From assembly GCF_928392795.1 (NCBI RefSeq), contig NZ_CAKMTJ010000001.1, positions 248,001-312,000 on the forward strand: DNA of 64,000 nucleotides, written 5' to 3'. The stretch is from Rothia nasimurium (GTDB lineage: Bacteria > Actinomycetota > Actinomycetes > Actinomycetales > Micrococcaceae). Shown here piece after piece: positions 8,694 to 17,795 of the stretch (position 1 is its first letter; the number at the start of each line of letters is the position of its first letter). Both the position numbers and the translations under genes were made by a program. A model generated the notes under the pieces. The model ran no database searches and had not been told where the DNA came from. It saw only the letters and a program-made list of their open reading frames with translations.

Positions 8694-9157
8694 AGGGTTC
8701 CACCAGCAAAGCCGTGCTGGCGCCAGGCCTCAAACACCGCAATCGAGGCACTATTAGCCAGGTTGAGGGAGCGGCGGCCCGGAACCATCGGAATCTTGAC
8801 CCGCTGGGTAACGTGCGGGTCATTCTGTACGTGCTCAGGCAGCCCGACCGATTCGGGGCCAAACATGAGCACATCCCCCTCTTGATAGTCAATATCAGCG
8901 AAGTTAGTGGTGGCCGTGGTGGTAAAAGCAAAGACGCGGGCCGGGGCTAGGGCCTCCCAAGCGTCCTCGAGGGTCTCGTGCACGGTCATGACCGCCAGGT
9001 CATGGTAGTCGAGGCCAGCTCGGCGCAGGTTAGCGTCCTCAAAGTTAAAACCTAAGGGCTTGACCAGGTGCAGCTCTGCGCCGGTGATAGCTGCAAGGCG
9101 AATCGCGTTACCGGTATTGCCGGGAATTTCAGGAGTATAAAAAAGAATCTTGAACAC
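8690..9157 (-). CDS. trmL: tRNA (cytidine/uridine-34 2'-O-)-methyltransferase
   Basis: 155 residues, the usual size for TrmL, a SPOUT methyltransferase that methylates the ribose of the wobble base in tRNA-Leu with S-adenosylmethionine. Hallmarks are the N-terminal LFYTPEIPGNTGNAIRLAA, the central LMFGPESVGLP and the C-terminal knot motif IPMVPGRRSLNLANSASIAVFE. It converges on the protease gene and the two stop codons overlap (CTAG, 8690-8693), so there is no room for a terminator and antisense read-through is likely. Confident on family; target tRNA by homology. Confidence 0.92.
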   Translation of the reverse strand: MFKILFYTPEIPGNTGNAIRLAAITGAELHLVKPLGFNFEDANLRRAGLDYHDLAVMTVHETLEDAWEALAPARVFAFTTTATTNFADIDYQEGDVLMFGPESVGLPEHVQNDPHVTQRVKIPMVPGRRSLNLANSASIAVFEAWRQHGFAGGTL

Positions 9158-9303
9158 CCCAACAGTTTACGCGCCCGCCGCGAAATAAAAGCGCGATGGG
9201 AGCTGTTGAGAGGGTGAAGCAGTCCATAGCCTGCCCCAAGAGCGGGGGAGTATGATGGAAGGCTGAATTGTTTTGACCAATCGCCACGGAAAGGCCAGCG
9301 CCC

Positions 9304-10536
9304 ATGCCCCGGGTCTACCTGGACCACGCCGCCACCACCCCCATGCTCCCTCAGGCTATTGATGCCGTGGTGGAGCAGATGAAAGTGGGCGGCAACCCCT
9401 CGTCCCTGCATTCAGCGGGCCGTTCTGCTCGCGCTACCGTCGAGTACGCTCGCGAACGTATCGCGCGGGTTGCCGGCTGCGACGCCGCCGAGATTATCTT
9501 TACCTCCGGTGGTACCGAGGCAGATAACCTGGCGATCAAGGGGCTCTACTGGAAACGCCGCGAAGCCAACCCGGCTGCTACCCGCATCGTTGTATCGGGC
9601 ATCGAGCACCACGCTGTGGGCGATGCCGTTGAGTGGCTGCAAGCCCACGAGGGGGCAGAGGTGAGCTGGGTAGCTCCGGACGCTAGCGGTGTAGTCAGCG
9701 CCGAAGCGGTTCGACAGGCGGTGGGTGAGAGCCCAGAGACGGTTGCCCTGGTCACCGTCATGTGGGCCAACAACGAGGTGGGCACCGTGCAGCCCGTCGC
9801 AGAAATCGCCGCGGTAGCTGCTGAACTCGGCATTCCCTTTCACACGGATGCCGTCCAGGCCTTTGGCACCCTGCCGGTGAACTTCAAGGAATCCGGCGCC
9901 ACCACCATGGCCATCTCAGCCCACAAAATTGGCGGGCCCATGGGAATCGGCGCCCTCATCGCCACCCGCAGCGCCCAGCTCATGCCCGTACTCCACGGCG
10001 GCGGGCAGGAACGCTCCGTGCGCTCAGGAACCATTGACGCCGCCTCTATCGCGGGCTTTGGCGCAGCAGCTGCCGAAGCAGGGCAGAACCTACTCGCCGA
10101 AGCAGGCCGCCAGGCCGAATTGCGAGACCGCCTGATTGAGGGCGTCCTAGCAGCTGTTCCCGAAGCCCAGCTGCGCGGGGCCGCCCCCGAAAGCGCCCAG
10201 GACCGAGCAGCCGGCATCTTCAGCCGCCTGCCCGGCAATGCCCACTTCACCTTCCCCGGCTGCGAGGGCGACTCCCTGCTCTTCCTGCTCGATATGGCAG
10301 GGGTAGAGTCGTCCACCGGCTCAGCCTGCAACGCCGGGGTGCCCCGCCCCTCCCACGTCCTGCTGGCTATGGGGCTGAGCGAGGACGAGGCCCGCGGCGC
10401 CCAGCGCTTCACCCTGGGGCACACCACCACCGAGGACGACGTCACCGCCCTTCTTACCGCCCTCCCCGACGCCTGGGCCCAAGCCAAAAAAGCAGGTATG
10501 GCAGGCCACGCCCCGGACGCCGCCCGCTGGAACTAG
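9304..10536 (+). CDS. Cysteine desulfurase (NifS/IscS class)
   Basis: 410 residues. A pyridoxal-phosphate enzyme that takes sulfur from L-cysteine as a persulfide, releasing alanine. The N-terminus YLDHAATTP and FTSGGTEADNLAIKG are class I signatures. The cofactor lysine is K208 in SAHKIGGP, and the persulfide cysteine is C342 in SSTGSACNAG. The next gene on the strand is mnmA, so its main job is probably sulfur supply for tRNA 2-thiouridine, although general Fe-S cluster supply is possible. A TATGAT at 9251-9256 is a plausible -10 box. The ATG at 9304 gives the standard N-terminus. A 115-base structured gap separates it from mnmA. Confidence 0.93.
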   Translation: MPRVYLDHAATTPMLPQAIDAVVEQMKVGGNPSSLHSAGRSARATVEYARERIARVAGCDAAEIIFTSGGTEADNLAIKGLYWKRREANPAATRIVVSGIEHHAVGDAVEWLQAHEGAEVSWVAPDASGVVSAEAVRQAVGESPETVALVTVMWANNEVGTVQPVAEIAAVAAELGIPFHTDAVQAFGTLPVNFKESGATTMAISAHKIGGPMGIGALIATRSAQLMPVLHGGGQERSVRSGTIDAASIAGFGAAAAEAGQNLLAEAGRQAELRDRLIEGVLAAVPEAQLRGAAPESAQDRAAGIFSRLPGNAHFTFPGCEGDSLLFLLDMAGVESSTGSACNAGVPRPSHVLLAMGLSEDEARGAQRFTLGHTTTEDDVTALLTALPDAWAQAKKAGMAGHAPDAARWN

Positions 10537-10544
10537 CTCGATAA

Positions 10545-10659
10545 GGCGGTAGCCCGGGCAGGCACCTGGCCACGACCCTCTCGGGACTCGCGCGGGGCGC
10601 TCGCCCGATTCACGCCAGCCCCGAGCCAGCGGCCAGGGTTGCCTGCCCGCCCCACCGCC
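10545..10659 (+). other. Long structured hairpin between the cysteine desulfurase gene and mnmA
   Basis: GGCGGT (10545-10550) pairs with ACCGCC (10654-10659). Inside, 10556-10571 pairs with 10631-10648 (GGGCAGGCA..CCTGGCC) with a two-base bulge. The 59-base interior is GC-rich and can fold further. It may be a terminator, attenuator or RNA stabiliser between the two genes; there is no T-run. Confidence 0.5.
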
Positions 10660-10708
10660 CAAACCCACCGCCCAAAACTTCAACTATTACTGAATGTAGG
10701 ACTTAACC

Positions 10709-11902
10709 ATGAAAATTCTTGCTGCTATGAGCGGTGGCGTGGACTCGGCCGTTGCCGCCGCCCGCGCCGTTGAAGCTGGCCACGAGGTGGTTGGCGTGCA
10801 CCTGGCGCTCTCCCGCATGCCCGGCACCCTGCGCACCGGCTCCCGCGGCTGCTGCACCATCGAGGACTCCATGGACGCCCGCCGGGTCTGCGACCAGCTG
10901 GGAATTCCCTTCTATGTATGGGACTTCTCCGAGCGGTTTAAGGAGGACGTGGTCGATGACTTTATCTCCGAGTACGAGCACGGCCGCACCCCTAACCCCT
11001 GTATGCGCTGCAACGAGAAAATCAAGTTCGCGGCCCTGCTGGAGAAGGCCGTGGCCCTCGGCTTTGACGCTGTAGTGACCGGCCACTATGCCAAGGTCAT
11101 TACGGACGAGAACGGCAACCGGGAGCTGCACCGCGCAGCGACCTGGGCCAAGGACCAGTCCTATGTTCTGGGTGTGCTGACCCACGAGCAGCTCAAGCAC
11201 GCCTGGTTCCCTCTGGCCGATACCCCCTCCAAGGACGAGGTGCGCGCGGAGGCCGCCGAACGCGGCTTCTCGGTAGCTAAGAAGCCCGACTCCTACGACA
11301 TCTGCTTTATTCCCGAGGGTGATACCCGCGAGTGGCTCGAAGAGCACATCGACATGACCGAGGGCGACATCAAGGACACGGACGGACGCGTGCTCGGCAA
11401 GCACCGCGGCTCCCAGGCCTTTACTGTGGGCCAGCGCAAGGGGCTGGCCATTGGGCACCCTGCCCCCGACGGTAAGCCCCGCTTCGTGCTAGAAATCCGC
11501 CCCAAGACTAACGAGGTCATCGTGGGCGGTAAGGACCTGCTCGAAATTGACGAGATCCGCGGTATCCGCGAAACCTGGGCCGGTCTGCCTGTAGAAGAAG
11601 CTGCAGCCTTCCTATCCGAAGAGCCCGTAGAAGGTGCCCGCTCGGCGTCCTTTGACGTCACCGCCCAGGTACGAGCCCACGCAGACCCGGTGCCCTCAAC
11701 CGCCCACCTGGAATGGGTAGCCGACGACGAAGCCGCTGAGCCCGGTGCCCTGCGCCTGGAAACCGTGGTGCGCCTGCACGAGAAACTGCGCGGTGTGGCT
11801 CCTGGCCAGACCATGGTGATTTACCAGGGCACCCGCGTGCTGGGCCAGTCCACCATCGCCCGCGCCTACAGCCTCGACCGAGCTGACATCACCGCTAAGT
11901 AA
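10709..11902 (+). CDS. mnmA: tRNA-uridine 2-sulfurtransferase
   Basis: 397 residues. Adenylates and thiolates U34 of tRNA-Lys, -Glu and -Gln in the cytosol. The PP-loop SGGVDS is at residues 8-13. The two catalytic cysteines are in NPCMRCN and DICFIPEGD, with the HYAKV and GQRKGL segments between and after. Its C-terminal beta-barrel continues to the end. Sulfur would come from the cysteine desulfurase just upstream, the order iscS-mnmA also seen in mycobacteria. Start ATG at 10709; the upstream gap forms a long hairpin, so the two genes may be unequally expressed. Confidence 0.96.
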   Translation: MKILAAMSGGVDSAVAAARAVEAGHEVVGVHLALSRMPGTLRTGSRGCCTIEDSMDARRVCDQLGIPFYVWDFSERFKEDVVDDFISEYEHGRTPNPCMRCNEKIKFAALLEKAVALGFDAVVTGHYAKVITDENGNRELHRAATWAKDQSYVLGVLTHEQLKHAWFPLADTPSKDEVRAEAAERGFSVAKKPDSYDICFIPEGDTREWLEEHIDMTEGDIKDTDGRVLGKHRGSQAFTVGQRKGLAIGHPAPDGKPRFVLEIRPKTNEVIVGGKDLLEIDEIRGIRETWAGLPVEEAAAFLSEEPVEGARSASFDVTAQVRAHADPVPSTAHLEWVADDEAAEPGALRLETVVRLHEKLRGVAPGQTMVIYQGTRVLGQSTIARAYSLDRADITAK

Positions 11903-12026
11903 CAGATTCCATGAATAGGTGAAGCAGGCTCGCGCTCGCTGCTGAACCATTTGAAGCTTCTACACCCGGATAAGTCCACAGGGTGAAATCTGTGGGCTTG
12001 CCCCTGCAAACAGCACCTGAGGTTTT

Positions 12027-12032
12027 TAGACT
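12027..12032 (+). promoter_or_regulatory. -10 box TAGACT, leaderless-type start
   Basis: TAGACT ends six bases before the ATG of the chorismate mutase gene, the spacing expected when transcription starts at the start codon itself. No good Shine-Dalgarno lies between. I see no convincing -35 box. Confidence 0.4.
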
Positions 12033-12038
12033 AAACAC

Positions 12039-12419
12039 ATGAACACAACTCCGAAGGCCCACGATGTGCAGGCCCACGCTGACTTTGATACCCGCGCCAC
12101 CTCGATGACGGGGGTTGACCCGGCAGTATTGGAGGAGCTGTTTACCATGCGTCAGACCATCGACAATATGGACGCAGCCCTGGTACATATTCTTGCTGAG
12201 CGGTTCCGCGCAACCCAGCGCGTTGGCCACCTCAAGGCTGAGCATTCTCTGCCGGCGGGGGACCCGGGGCGGGAAGAAGCCCAGATTAAGCGCCTGCGCT
12301 CGCTGGCTGAAGCTGCCCACCTTGACCCGGAGTTTGCCGAGAAATTCCTGAACTTCATTATTTCTGAGGTTATAAGGCATCACGAGAAGATTGCGGCTGA
12401 GGCCGAACAGAAGTCCTAG
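12039..12419 (+). CDS. Chorismate mutase, AroQ class
   Basis: 126 residues, all-helical. Converts chorismate to prephenate, the first step toward phenylalanine and tyrosine. The core starts near residue 34 with ELFTMRQTIDNMDAALVHILAERFRATQRVGHLKAEH; the Arg/Lys pattern R-x10-D...R...K matches the AroQ active site. It continues with EAQIKRLRSLAEAAHLDPEFAEKFLNFIISEVIRHHEKI. A 30-residue polar N-terminal extension precedes it and has no signal peptide, so the enzyme is cytosolic. Such short actinobacterial mutases often work in complex with DAHP synthase; no aroG is in the window. Probably leaderless (see the TAGACT box). Confidence 0.9.
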   Translation: MNTTPKAHDVQAHADFDTRATSMTGVDPAVLEELFTMRQTIDNMDAALVHILAERFRATQRVGHLKAEHSLPAGDPGREEAQIKRLRSLAEAAHLDPEFAEKFLNFIISEVIRHHEKIAAEAEQKS

Positions 12420-12477
12420 CCGCTCAATTTTCAGCCCGCAACCTACGGCCACCGGTAGGTGGTAGAAAGAGTTCCCT

Positions 12478-13584
12478 ATGCCTGTATCGAGGCCTGCTCG
12501 CCCTGCCCTGTATTTGCCGACCGATGCCGAAATGCTGGCTGCTCGTAAGGACCTAGAGAGCCCGCTGACCTTTGATGAGCACCTGACGGTTCGGGCTACC
12601 GGCCTGGGCGCCTGGGCAGGGGATGATGTGTTCGATGCGGTGACCCGTGTCCGCGGTGAGCTGGGGGAGCCCCATATTAGTTACCTGCCGGAGCTGGCTG
12701 ACCGGGGCTACCGGGCAACCCTGCTGGCACGGTCGATTGCGGCCCTTGATGGGTTGAGCGCGGACGGCACCGCCGCGGGTTGGCGGCTCACGGGTGGCTA
12801 TGCCGCTGAGGGGGAGGCTGCCAGGTCGCTCCTGGAATCTGATATCAATATCCTGGCGGACGTCGTGGGGAAGGAAAGCGGTGCTGCCCCCGGAACCATT
12901 AAGTTGCGTCTGCTGGGGCCGTTGAGCCTAGCTGCCAGTACCTACTTAACCAGTGGCGAGCGCGTCCTCTCAGATCATGGTGCCCGACGCGATGTTGCTG
13001 AGGCCCAGCGGGCTGGTTTTCACGGTGTGGTGAAGCTGCTGAAGCAGGCTGTGCCCGGCGCGCAGGTGCTGGTGCAGGTAGAAGAGCCTCTGCTGGTTGA
13101 GGTGGCGGCAGGTCAGTTGCCGACCTCTAGCGGCTACCGTACGCTGCGGGCTGTGCCGCGTCATGAGCTGGTGACCCTGCTGGGGGCTTTGCACGATGAG
13201 CTGGAGGGCTTGGGTGCTCAGGTCGTCACTCGGACTGATTATGTGAAGCTGCACCCTGAGGTCAGACAGACCCTTGCTATCCCCCTGCTGTCGATGGCAG
13301 GCCAGCCTACCTCGGCCTGGGAGGCCCTAGCCCCCCGCCTAGAAGCTGAGCGGGGGCTTTACCTAGAGGTTGTTGACCCGCTGGTCCGAGTGCCTGCTGG
13401 CGACCTGGCCCGGGGGCTGTGGCGCACCTGGTCGGATCTTGGTCTGGGGAAGAAGCTTCTCAACCAGCTGGTACTGACCGAAACCGGTAGCCTGGCTGCC
13501 ACTGACCCGCAGCGGGCTACCACCGTGCTAGGGCACCTGACCGAGACAGCCCGGGCCCTGTCTGAAATCGCCCAAGACGCCTAA
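12478..13584 (+). CDS. Cobalamin-independent methionine synthase-like protein (MetE/UROD fold)
   Basis: 368 residues. It resembles the actinobacterial proteins annotated as methionine synthase, vitamin-B12 independent, encoded near mnmA (Rv3015c type). These keep one MetE/UROD-type barrel but lack the full-length MetE N-terminal half. Segments such as TGLGAWAGDDVFDAVTRVRGELGEPHISYLPELADRG, GTIKLRLLGPLSLAASTYL and VLVQVEEPLLVEVAAGQLP fit that family. I do not see the complete zinc-binding His/Cys set of true MetE; the protein has no cysteine at all, so genuine methionine synthase activity is doubtful. AAAGAG lies before the ATG. Its role, perhaps methyl transfer or a moonlighting sensor, is unknown. 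Confidence 0.75.
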   Translation: MPVSRPARPALYLPTDAEMLAARKDLESPLTFDEHLTVRATGLGAWAGDDVFDAVTRVRGELGEPHISYLPELADRGYRATLLARSIAALDGLSADGTAAGWRLTGGYAAEGEAARSLLESDINILADVVGKESGAAPGTIKLRLLGPLSLAASTYLTSGERVLSDHGARRDVAEAQRAGFHGVVKLLKQAVPGAQVLVQVEEPLLVEVAAGQLPTSSGYRTLRAVPRHELVTLLGALHDELEGLGAQVVTRTDYVKLHPEVRQTLAIPLLSMAGQPTSAWEALAPRLEAERGLYLEVVDPLVRVPAGDLARGLWRTWSDLGLGKKLLNQLVLTETGSLAATDPQRATTVLGHLTETARALSEIAQDA

Positions 13585-13652
13585 ACCGGCTCACTGCCTA
13601 ACCCCGGTACACTAGGGGGAGGCCCATTGTGAACCTCACCAGGAGACCCACC

Positions 13653-14336
13653 GTGAAAGAAACCATTCTTGTAGTTGACGACGACGATGCCCTGTCAGAG
13701 ATGGTGGGTATCGTGCTGGCGCAAGAGGGCTACGAGACGGTCTTCTGCGACGCCGGTGACCGGGCCTTTGAGGCTTTTGCTACCCACCACCCCGGTTTGA
13801 TCCTGCTGGATTTTATGCTGCCGGGTATGGACGGTATCGAGGTCTGCACCCAGATTCGCGGGGAGTCGGACGTGCCCATCATCATGCTGACCGCTAAGGG
13901 CGATACCGAGGACGTGGTCAAGGGGCTAGAGGCTGGTGCCGATGACTACATGACCAAGCCCTTCAAACCCGCTGAGCTGCTGGCCCGCGTCCGCGCCCGT
14001 CTGCGCCCGCGTGAAGACCGCCATAACGAACCACTGCGTATCGGTAACCTCACCATTGACCTGGCAGGGCACACTGTGAGCCGCGAGGGTGAAACGATTC
14101 AGCTCACCCCTCTCGAATTTGAACTTCTGGCGAACCTGGCCCGCCAGCCCGGCCAGGTCATGACCCGTGAGGCTCTGCTGGGTAATGTGTGGGGCTACGA
14201 AAAGACCGTCGATTCTCGCCTGGTCAACGTGCATATTCAGCGTCTGCGCGCCAAGATTGAGCGCGACCCCGAGAACCCCGAGATCGTGCTGACCGTGCGC
14301 GGTGTGGGCTACAAGGCCGCGGCAGGCCAGCGCTAA
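13653..14336 (+). CDS. mtrA: Two-component response regulator MtrA
   Basis: 227 residues. The frame opens at GTG 13629, but the GTG at 13653 has AGGAGA seven bases upstream and starts the receiver domain directly (MKETILVVDDDDALSEM), so I choose it. The receiver domain has the phospho-acceptor Asp53 in LILLDFMLPG, the conserved Thr in IIMLTAK and Lys in DDYMTKPFKP. The OmpR-type winged helix fills the C-terminal half (LTPLEFELLANLARQPGQVMTREALLGNVWGYE). MtrA is the essential actinobacterial regulator of cell division, wall turnover and osmotic response. mtrB begins three bases after its stop. Confidence 0.95.
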   Translation: MKETILVVDDDDALSEMVGIVLAQEGYETVFCDAGDRAFEAFATHHPGLILLDFMLPGMDGIEVCTQIRGESDVPIIMLTAKGDTEDVVKGLEAGADDYMTKPFKPAELLARVRARLRPREDRHNEPLRIGNLTIDLAGHTVSREGETIQLTPLEFELLANLARQPGQVMTREALLGNVWGYEKTVDSRLVNVHIQRLRAKIERDPENPEIVLTVRGVGYKAAAGQR

Positions 14337-14339
14337 ACA

Positions 14340-16043
14340 GTGGCTGGTACTTCACCTCGCGCGTCCGCTCGGACTACTGCTCCCGCTGGCCCCTCCCGGG
14401 CCTACGGGCCCCTGGCCAGCGCCCGCAGGCTCTGGCAGCAGTCCCTACAGTTTCGCGCTGTGGTGGCAGCGGCCGGCCTGCTGCTGGTTGCCTTCGTCTT
14501 TGTGGGCTCTTTTATCTCCCACCAGATTGCTAACTCCCTCTTCCGGGGCAACTTAGAGCAGGCCCTCGAAGAGTCGTCGGCCGGTTTTAGTAATGTGCAG
14601 ACCCTGATCAACGGCTCTGATGCCACCGGCCGCACCGAGATCCAGCGCGATGTCTCGCGTTTCTTGACCGTACTCGAGAGCAGTAGCGCCGATAGCAACC
14701 GCAACTGGGTGCTTCTCAAGGACGCGAACGCCACCACCGATGGCTTTATCGTGGAGCAGGCCCAGAGTAGCGAGGTCACGGTCAGCGACGTGCCCCAGGC
14801 GCTCGCCCAGAGCGTGAGTGAGGGCACGGGGATTTACTGGCAGTCTTCGAGTATTACCTCAGCGGACGGACGCCGCACCCCGGTTCTGGTGGTCGGCACC
14901 AGTATCTCGATACCCCAGAACCCCGACTACTCCCTCTACCTGATTTATGACCTGTCGACCTCGCAGGCGACCGTGCAGTACATCAACCTGGTGGTCTGGG
15001 TGGGCTTCGGCGTGCTTCTGGTCGTGGTGCTAACTATCGTGTGGATGATTGCCCGTTTTGTGATCCGTCCGATCAGTTCTACCGCTATCACCGCTGAGAA
15101 ACTGGCAGCCGGTGACCTGGATCAGCGTGTGCTGGTACGCGGCCAGAACGAGACGGCGCGCCTGGGTATGTCTTTTAACCGTATGGCTGACTCCCTGCAA
15201 GACCAGATTTCTCGCCTTGAGAAGCTGTCAACCATGCAGCAGCGCTTTGTCTCTGACGTGTCGCACGAGCTGCGCACCCCGCTCACAACGGTGCGCATGG
15301 CAGCCGATATGCTGCACGATAACCGCGATAATATGGAGCCCCTCTACAAACGCTCCACCGAGCTGCTCTATAACCAGGTGGACCGCTTCGACTCCCTGCT
15401 GGCTGACCTGCTCGAAATTTCCCGCTTCGATGCCGGCTCCCAGACCCTCGATACGGTGTCGGTTGATTTTATGGCTGTGCTCGATGAGGTGCTCAAGGCT
15501 GTAGAACCCCACCTGATGCGCACCAACACCAGTTTGACCGTGCACACCGACTACACCGAGATTATGGTCGATATGGACCACCGCCGCATTGAGCGGGTGC
15601 TGCGCAACCTGCTGTTCAACGCCGTAGAGCACTCCGAGGGGCAACCGATCGACGTGTACGTTGACGCTACCGAAACCACCCTGGGCGTGGCGGTACGCGA
15701 CCACGGCATTGGCCTGAGCCCCGAAGAAACCGAGCAGGTCTTCAACCGCTTCTGGCGGGCCGACACCTCCCGCAAACGCACCCTGGGCGGCACCGGCCTG
15801 GGGCTCTCCATCGCTGCCGAGGACGTCCGCCTGCACCAGGGCACCCTCGAAGCCTGGGGAATCAAGGGGCAGGGAGCCAGCTTCCGCATGACCATCCCCA
15901 TCGACCAGGACGTGCCCATGGGCCCCTCCCCGGTCTTGCTGAGCGGCGAACCCCTACCCCCGCCGTCCGCTCCGGATACCGGTGCCACCCCGACCGTGAA
16001 CCCCGACGCCTCAACCCCCTCGGAGCCCACCGTTGAACCCTAA
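14340..16043 (+). CDS. mtrB: Sensor histidine kinase MtrB
   Basis: 567 residues from a GTG three bases after mtrA. Membrane protein: a cytoplasmic N-terminus, a first transmembrane helix (VVAAAGLLLVAFVFVGSF), an extracytoplasmic domain of about 180 residues, and a second helix (LVVWVGFGVLLVVVLTIVWMIA). Then come HAMP (ITAEKLAAGDLDQRV), the dimerisation and phospho-acceptor helix with His309 in SDVSHELRTPL, and the HATPase domain (NLLFNAVEHSEG, DHGIGLSPEE, GGTGLGLSIA). A Pro/Thr-rich tail ends the protein. It phosphorylates MtrA. lpqB starts inside its last codons, and LpqB is known to modulate MtrB. Confidence 0.95.
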   Translation: MAGTSPRASARTTAPAGPSRAYGPLASARRLWQQSLQFRAVVAAAGLLLVAFVFVGSFISHQIANSLFRGNLEQALEESSAGFSNVQTLINGSDATGRTEIQRDVSRFLTVLESSSADSNRNWVLLKDANATTDGFIVEQAQSSEVTVSDVPQALAQSVSEGTGIYWQSSSITSADGRRTPVLVVGTSISIPQNPDYSLYLIYDLSTSQATVQYINLVVWVGFGVLLVVVLTIVWMIARFVIRPISSTAITAEKLAAGDLDQRVLVRGQNETARLGMSFNRMADSLQDQISRLEKLSTMQQRFVSDVSHELRTPLTTVRMAADMLHDNRDNMEPLYKRSTELLYNQVDRFDSLLADLLEISRFDAGSQTLDTVSVDFMAVLDEVLKAVEPHLMRTNTSLTVHTDYTEIMVDMDHRRIERVLRNLLFNAVEHSEGQPIDVYVDATETTLGVAVRDHGIGLSPEETEQVFNRFWRADTSRKRTLGGTGLGLSIAAEDVRLHQGTLEAWGIKGQGASFRMTIPIDQDVPMGPSPVLLSGEPLPPPSAPDTGATPTVNPDASTPSEPTVEP

Positions 16044-17727
16044 CCTTTCCCGCCGGTCAGCTCTCGGCCTCGCCCTCAGCTCTCTTGCGACCCTCACCGC
16101 CTGCGCCGCCATTCCCACCGACGGCGAAGTCAACCACTACGCCGACCCACAAGCTACGGGGAACACCTCTACCACCGGCAGCACACCGGAAGGACCCGCC
16201 CCCGGAGCCCGCCCTACCGATATCATCGAGGGCTTCTTACACGCGGGAGCTGGAGTAACCGACGACTACAGCGTAGCCAGACTGTACCTGACTGAAGACC
16301 TCGCCCAGTCATGGAAGCCGGACGGACGCACCCTGGTGTACGATTCATCGTTCACCACGGCATCCGTCAGCGACTCAATCTACCGGGTGATAGTTCCAGC
16401 GAGCACCCTGGTCGATGACCGGGGACTGGCTACCTCGTACACTACCGTGGCTGATACCGAGATGGAGTTCGCTCTACGGCAGGTGGATGGGGAATGGCGT
16501 ATCTCATCCGCTCCCGACGGAACGGTACTCAGCAGGGCTGAGTTTGCGGACGTATTCAACCCCTTCACCCTCTACTTCTACGACCCCACCTACACCTACG
16601 CTGTGCCCGATGTGCGCTGGTTCGCCGAACGCACCACGGTAGCTACCTCCCTGGTGAGGGTACTCCTTGAGGGGCCTGCCCCCTACCTCACCGGGGCCGT
16701 TGCTACCGCAGTACCTGCCGATACCAGCTTGACTCGGAACTCCGTACCCATCGATAACGGGGTAGCTGATATCCAGCTCTCCGGGGGATCCGCCCTCACC
16801 GCAGCTAGCGCCCTGGAAACTGAGCGCCTGCGCACCCAGCTCACCCAAACCCTCACTACTCTTGCCTCGGTTACCACGGTTCAGCTCACCATCAACGATC
16901 AGATCGTGGCAGCCCCCACCCTAGAAAACTACCGGGAGCCCGCAGTCAACCCTGAGGTTGCCAGCAACATCGTGGGTATTGAAGATAACCGCCTCATCGC
17001 ACGGGCAGCCCTTGATGATACAGCCAGCCAGCAGACCATCGTTGAGACCTCTGCCCAGGCTCTCATTACCCTGCCCGCTATGAACTACACCCGTAACTAC
17101 TACGCCTACACCAATACGGGGCAGAACGAGGTGTGGCTGGCTAATTCCAACGGCGCTCGCTCGGTCTATCGGGGCACCCACGTGTTGGCCCCTTGCTTTG
17201 ATCACCAGAACTGGTTGTGGGTGGGGGAGCAGGACGGCTCCGTGCGGGTTATCGCCGCAGGCCAGGAAGATAGTAGCGCTAAGGACGTCACCAGCTGGAC
17301 GGACGGGGAACTCCTGCACAGTATTTCTATCGCCCGTGACGGTAGCCGAGCTGTGTTGGTGACGTCATCTGTTGACGGAAGTAATTACGGGGCCTGGGTA
17401 TCTGCTATCCGCCGATCGGCAGACGGCACCCCCACTGAGCTCCTTGACCCCGTACAACTGGGGGCAGACATGAGCCCGCGGGGTGCAGAATGGGTCAGCG
17501 ACGTTGAGGTCTTTCTCTGGAATAGCGATACCACCCAGACCGAGCTGGTTTCGTTGACCGGTGAAAATGCCCAGTACGATTCCCTGCAGGGCATTACCCG
17601 CATCGTTACGGGTAACGTTATCGACCAGGCAGTAGCTATGACCCGCGACGGTGGGCTCTATATCGTTGCGGGCCTGAGCTGGACCCGCATAGAAAGCAGC
17701 CTCAGCGAAATCAACTACGCCGGCTAA
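16033..17727 (+). CDS. lpqB: Lipoprotein LpqB, MtrB accessory factor
   Basis: 564 residues from a TTG start, overlapping mtrB by 11 bases. The signal peptide carries a twin-Arg-like LSRRSALGLALSS and the lipobox LTAC with Cys24, so the mature protein is lipid-anchored on the outer face of the membrane. A GerMN-like domain (about residues 180-300, with VRVLLEGPAPYLTGAVATAVPADTSLT) is followed by a beta-propeller-like C-terminal half (VWLANSNGARSVYRG, LWVGEQDGSVRVIAAG). In mycobacteria LpqB binds the MtrB sensor domain and tunes MtrA signalling; gene order mtrA-mtrB-lpqB is conserved here. Confidence 0.93.
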   Translation: MNPNLSRRSALGLALSSLATLTACAAIPTDGEVNHYADPQATGNTSTTGSTPEGPAPGARPTDIIEGFLHAGAGVTDDYSVARLYLTEDLAQSWKPDGRTLVYDSSFTTASVSDSIYRVIVPASTLVDDRGLATSYTTVADTEMEFALRQVDGEWRISSAPDGTVLSRAEFADVFNPFTLYFYDPTYTYAVPDVRWFAERTTVATSLVRVLLEGPAPYLTGAVATAVPADTSLTRNSVPIDNGVADIQLSGGSALTAASALETERLRTQLTQTLTTLASVTTVQLTINDQIVAAPTLENYREPAVNPEVASNIVGIEDNRLIARAALDDTASQQTIVETSAQALITLPAMNYTRNYYAYTNTGQNEVWLANSNGARSVYRGTHVLAPCFDHQNWLWVGEQDGSVRVIAAGQEDSSAKDVTSWTDGELLHSISIARDGSRAVLVTSSVDGSNYGAWVSAIRRSADGTPTELLDPVQLGADMSPRGAEWVSDVEVFLWNSDTTQTELVSLTGENAQYDSLQGITRIVTGNVIDQAVAMTRDGGLYIVAGLSWTRIESSLSEINYAG

Positions 17728-17750
17728 GAGAAATGGTCTGGACCACTTAT

Positions 17751-17793
17751 CCCCAGCCCTGGCAGGTAGCCGCCTGACCCTGCCAGGCTGGGG
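17751..17793 (+). promoter_or_regulatory. Hairpin covering the only Shine-Dalgarno of comF
   Basis: CCCCAGCCCTGGCAG (17751-17765) pairs with CTGCCAGGCTGGGG (17780-17793) with one bulged base. The right arm contains nearly all of the GGGGG (17790-17794) that would be the comF ribosome site, and ATG follows at 17796. Either a translational block or a lpqB terminator abutting the gene. Confidence 0.55.
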
Positions 17794-17795
17794 GT

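Noticed and set aside
12478..13584. Full cobalamin-independent methionine synthase (MetE)
   Set aside because: At 368 residues it is about half the MetE length and contains no cysteine for the zinc site.
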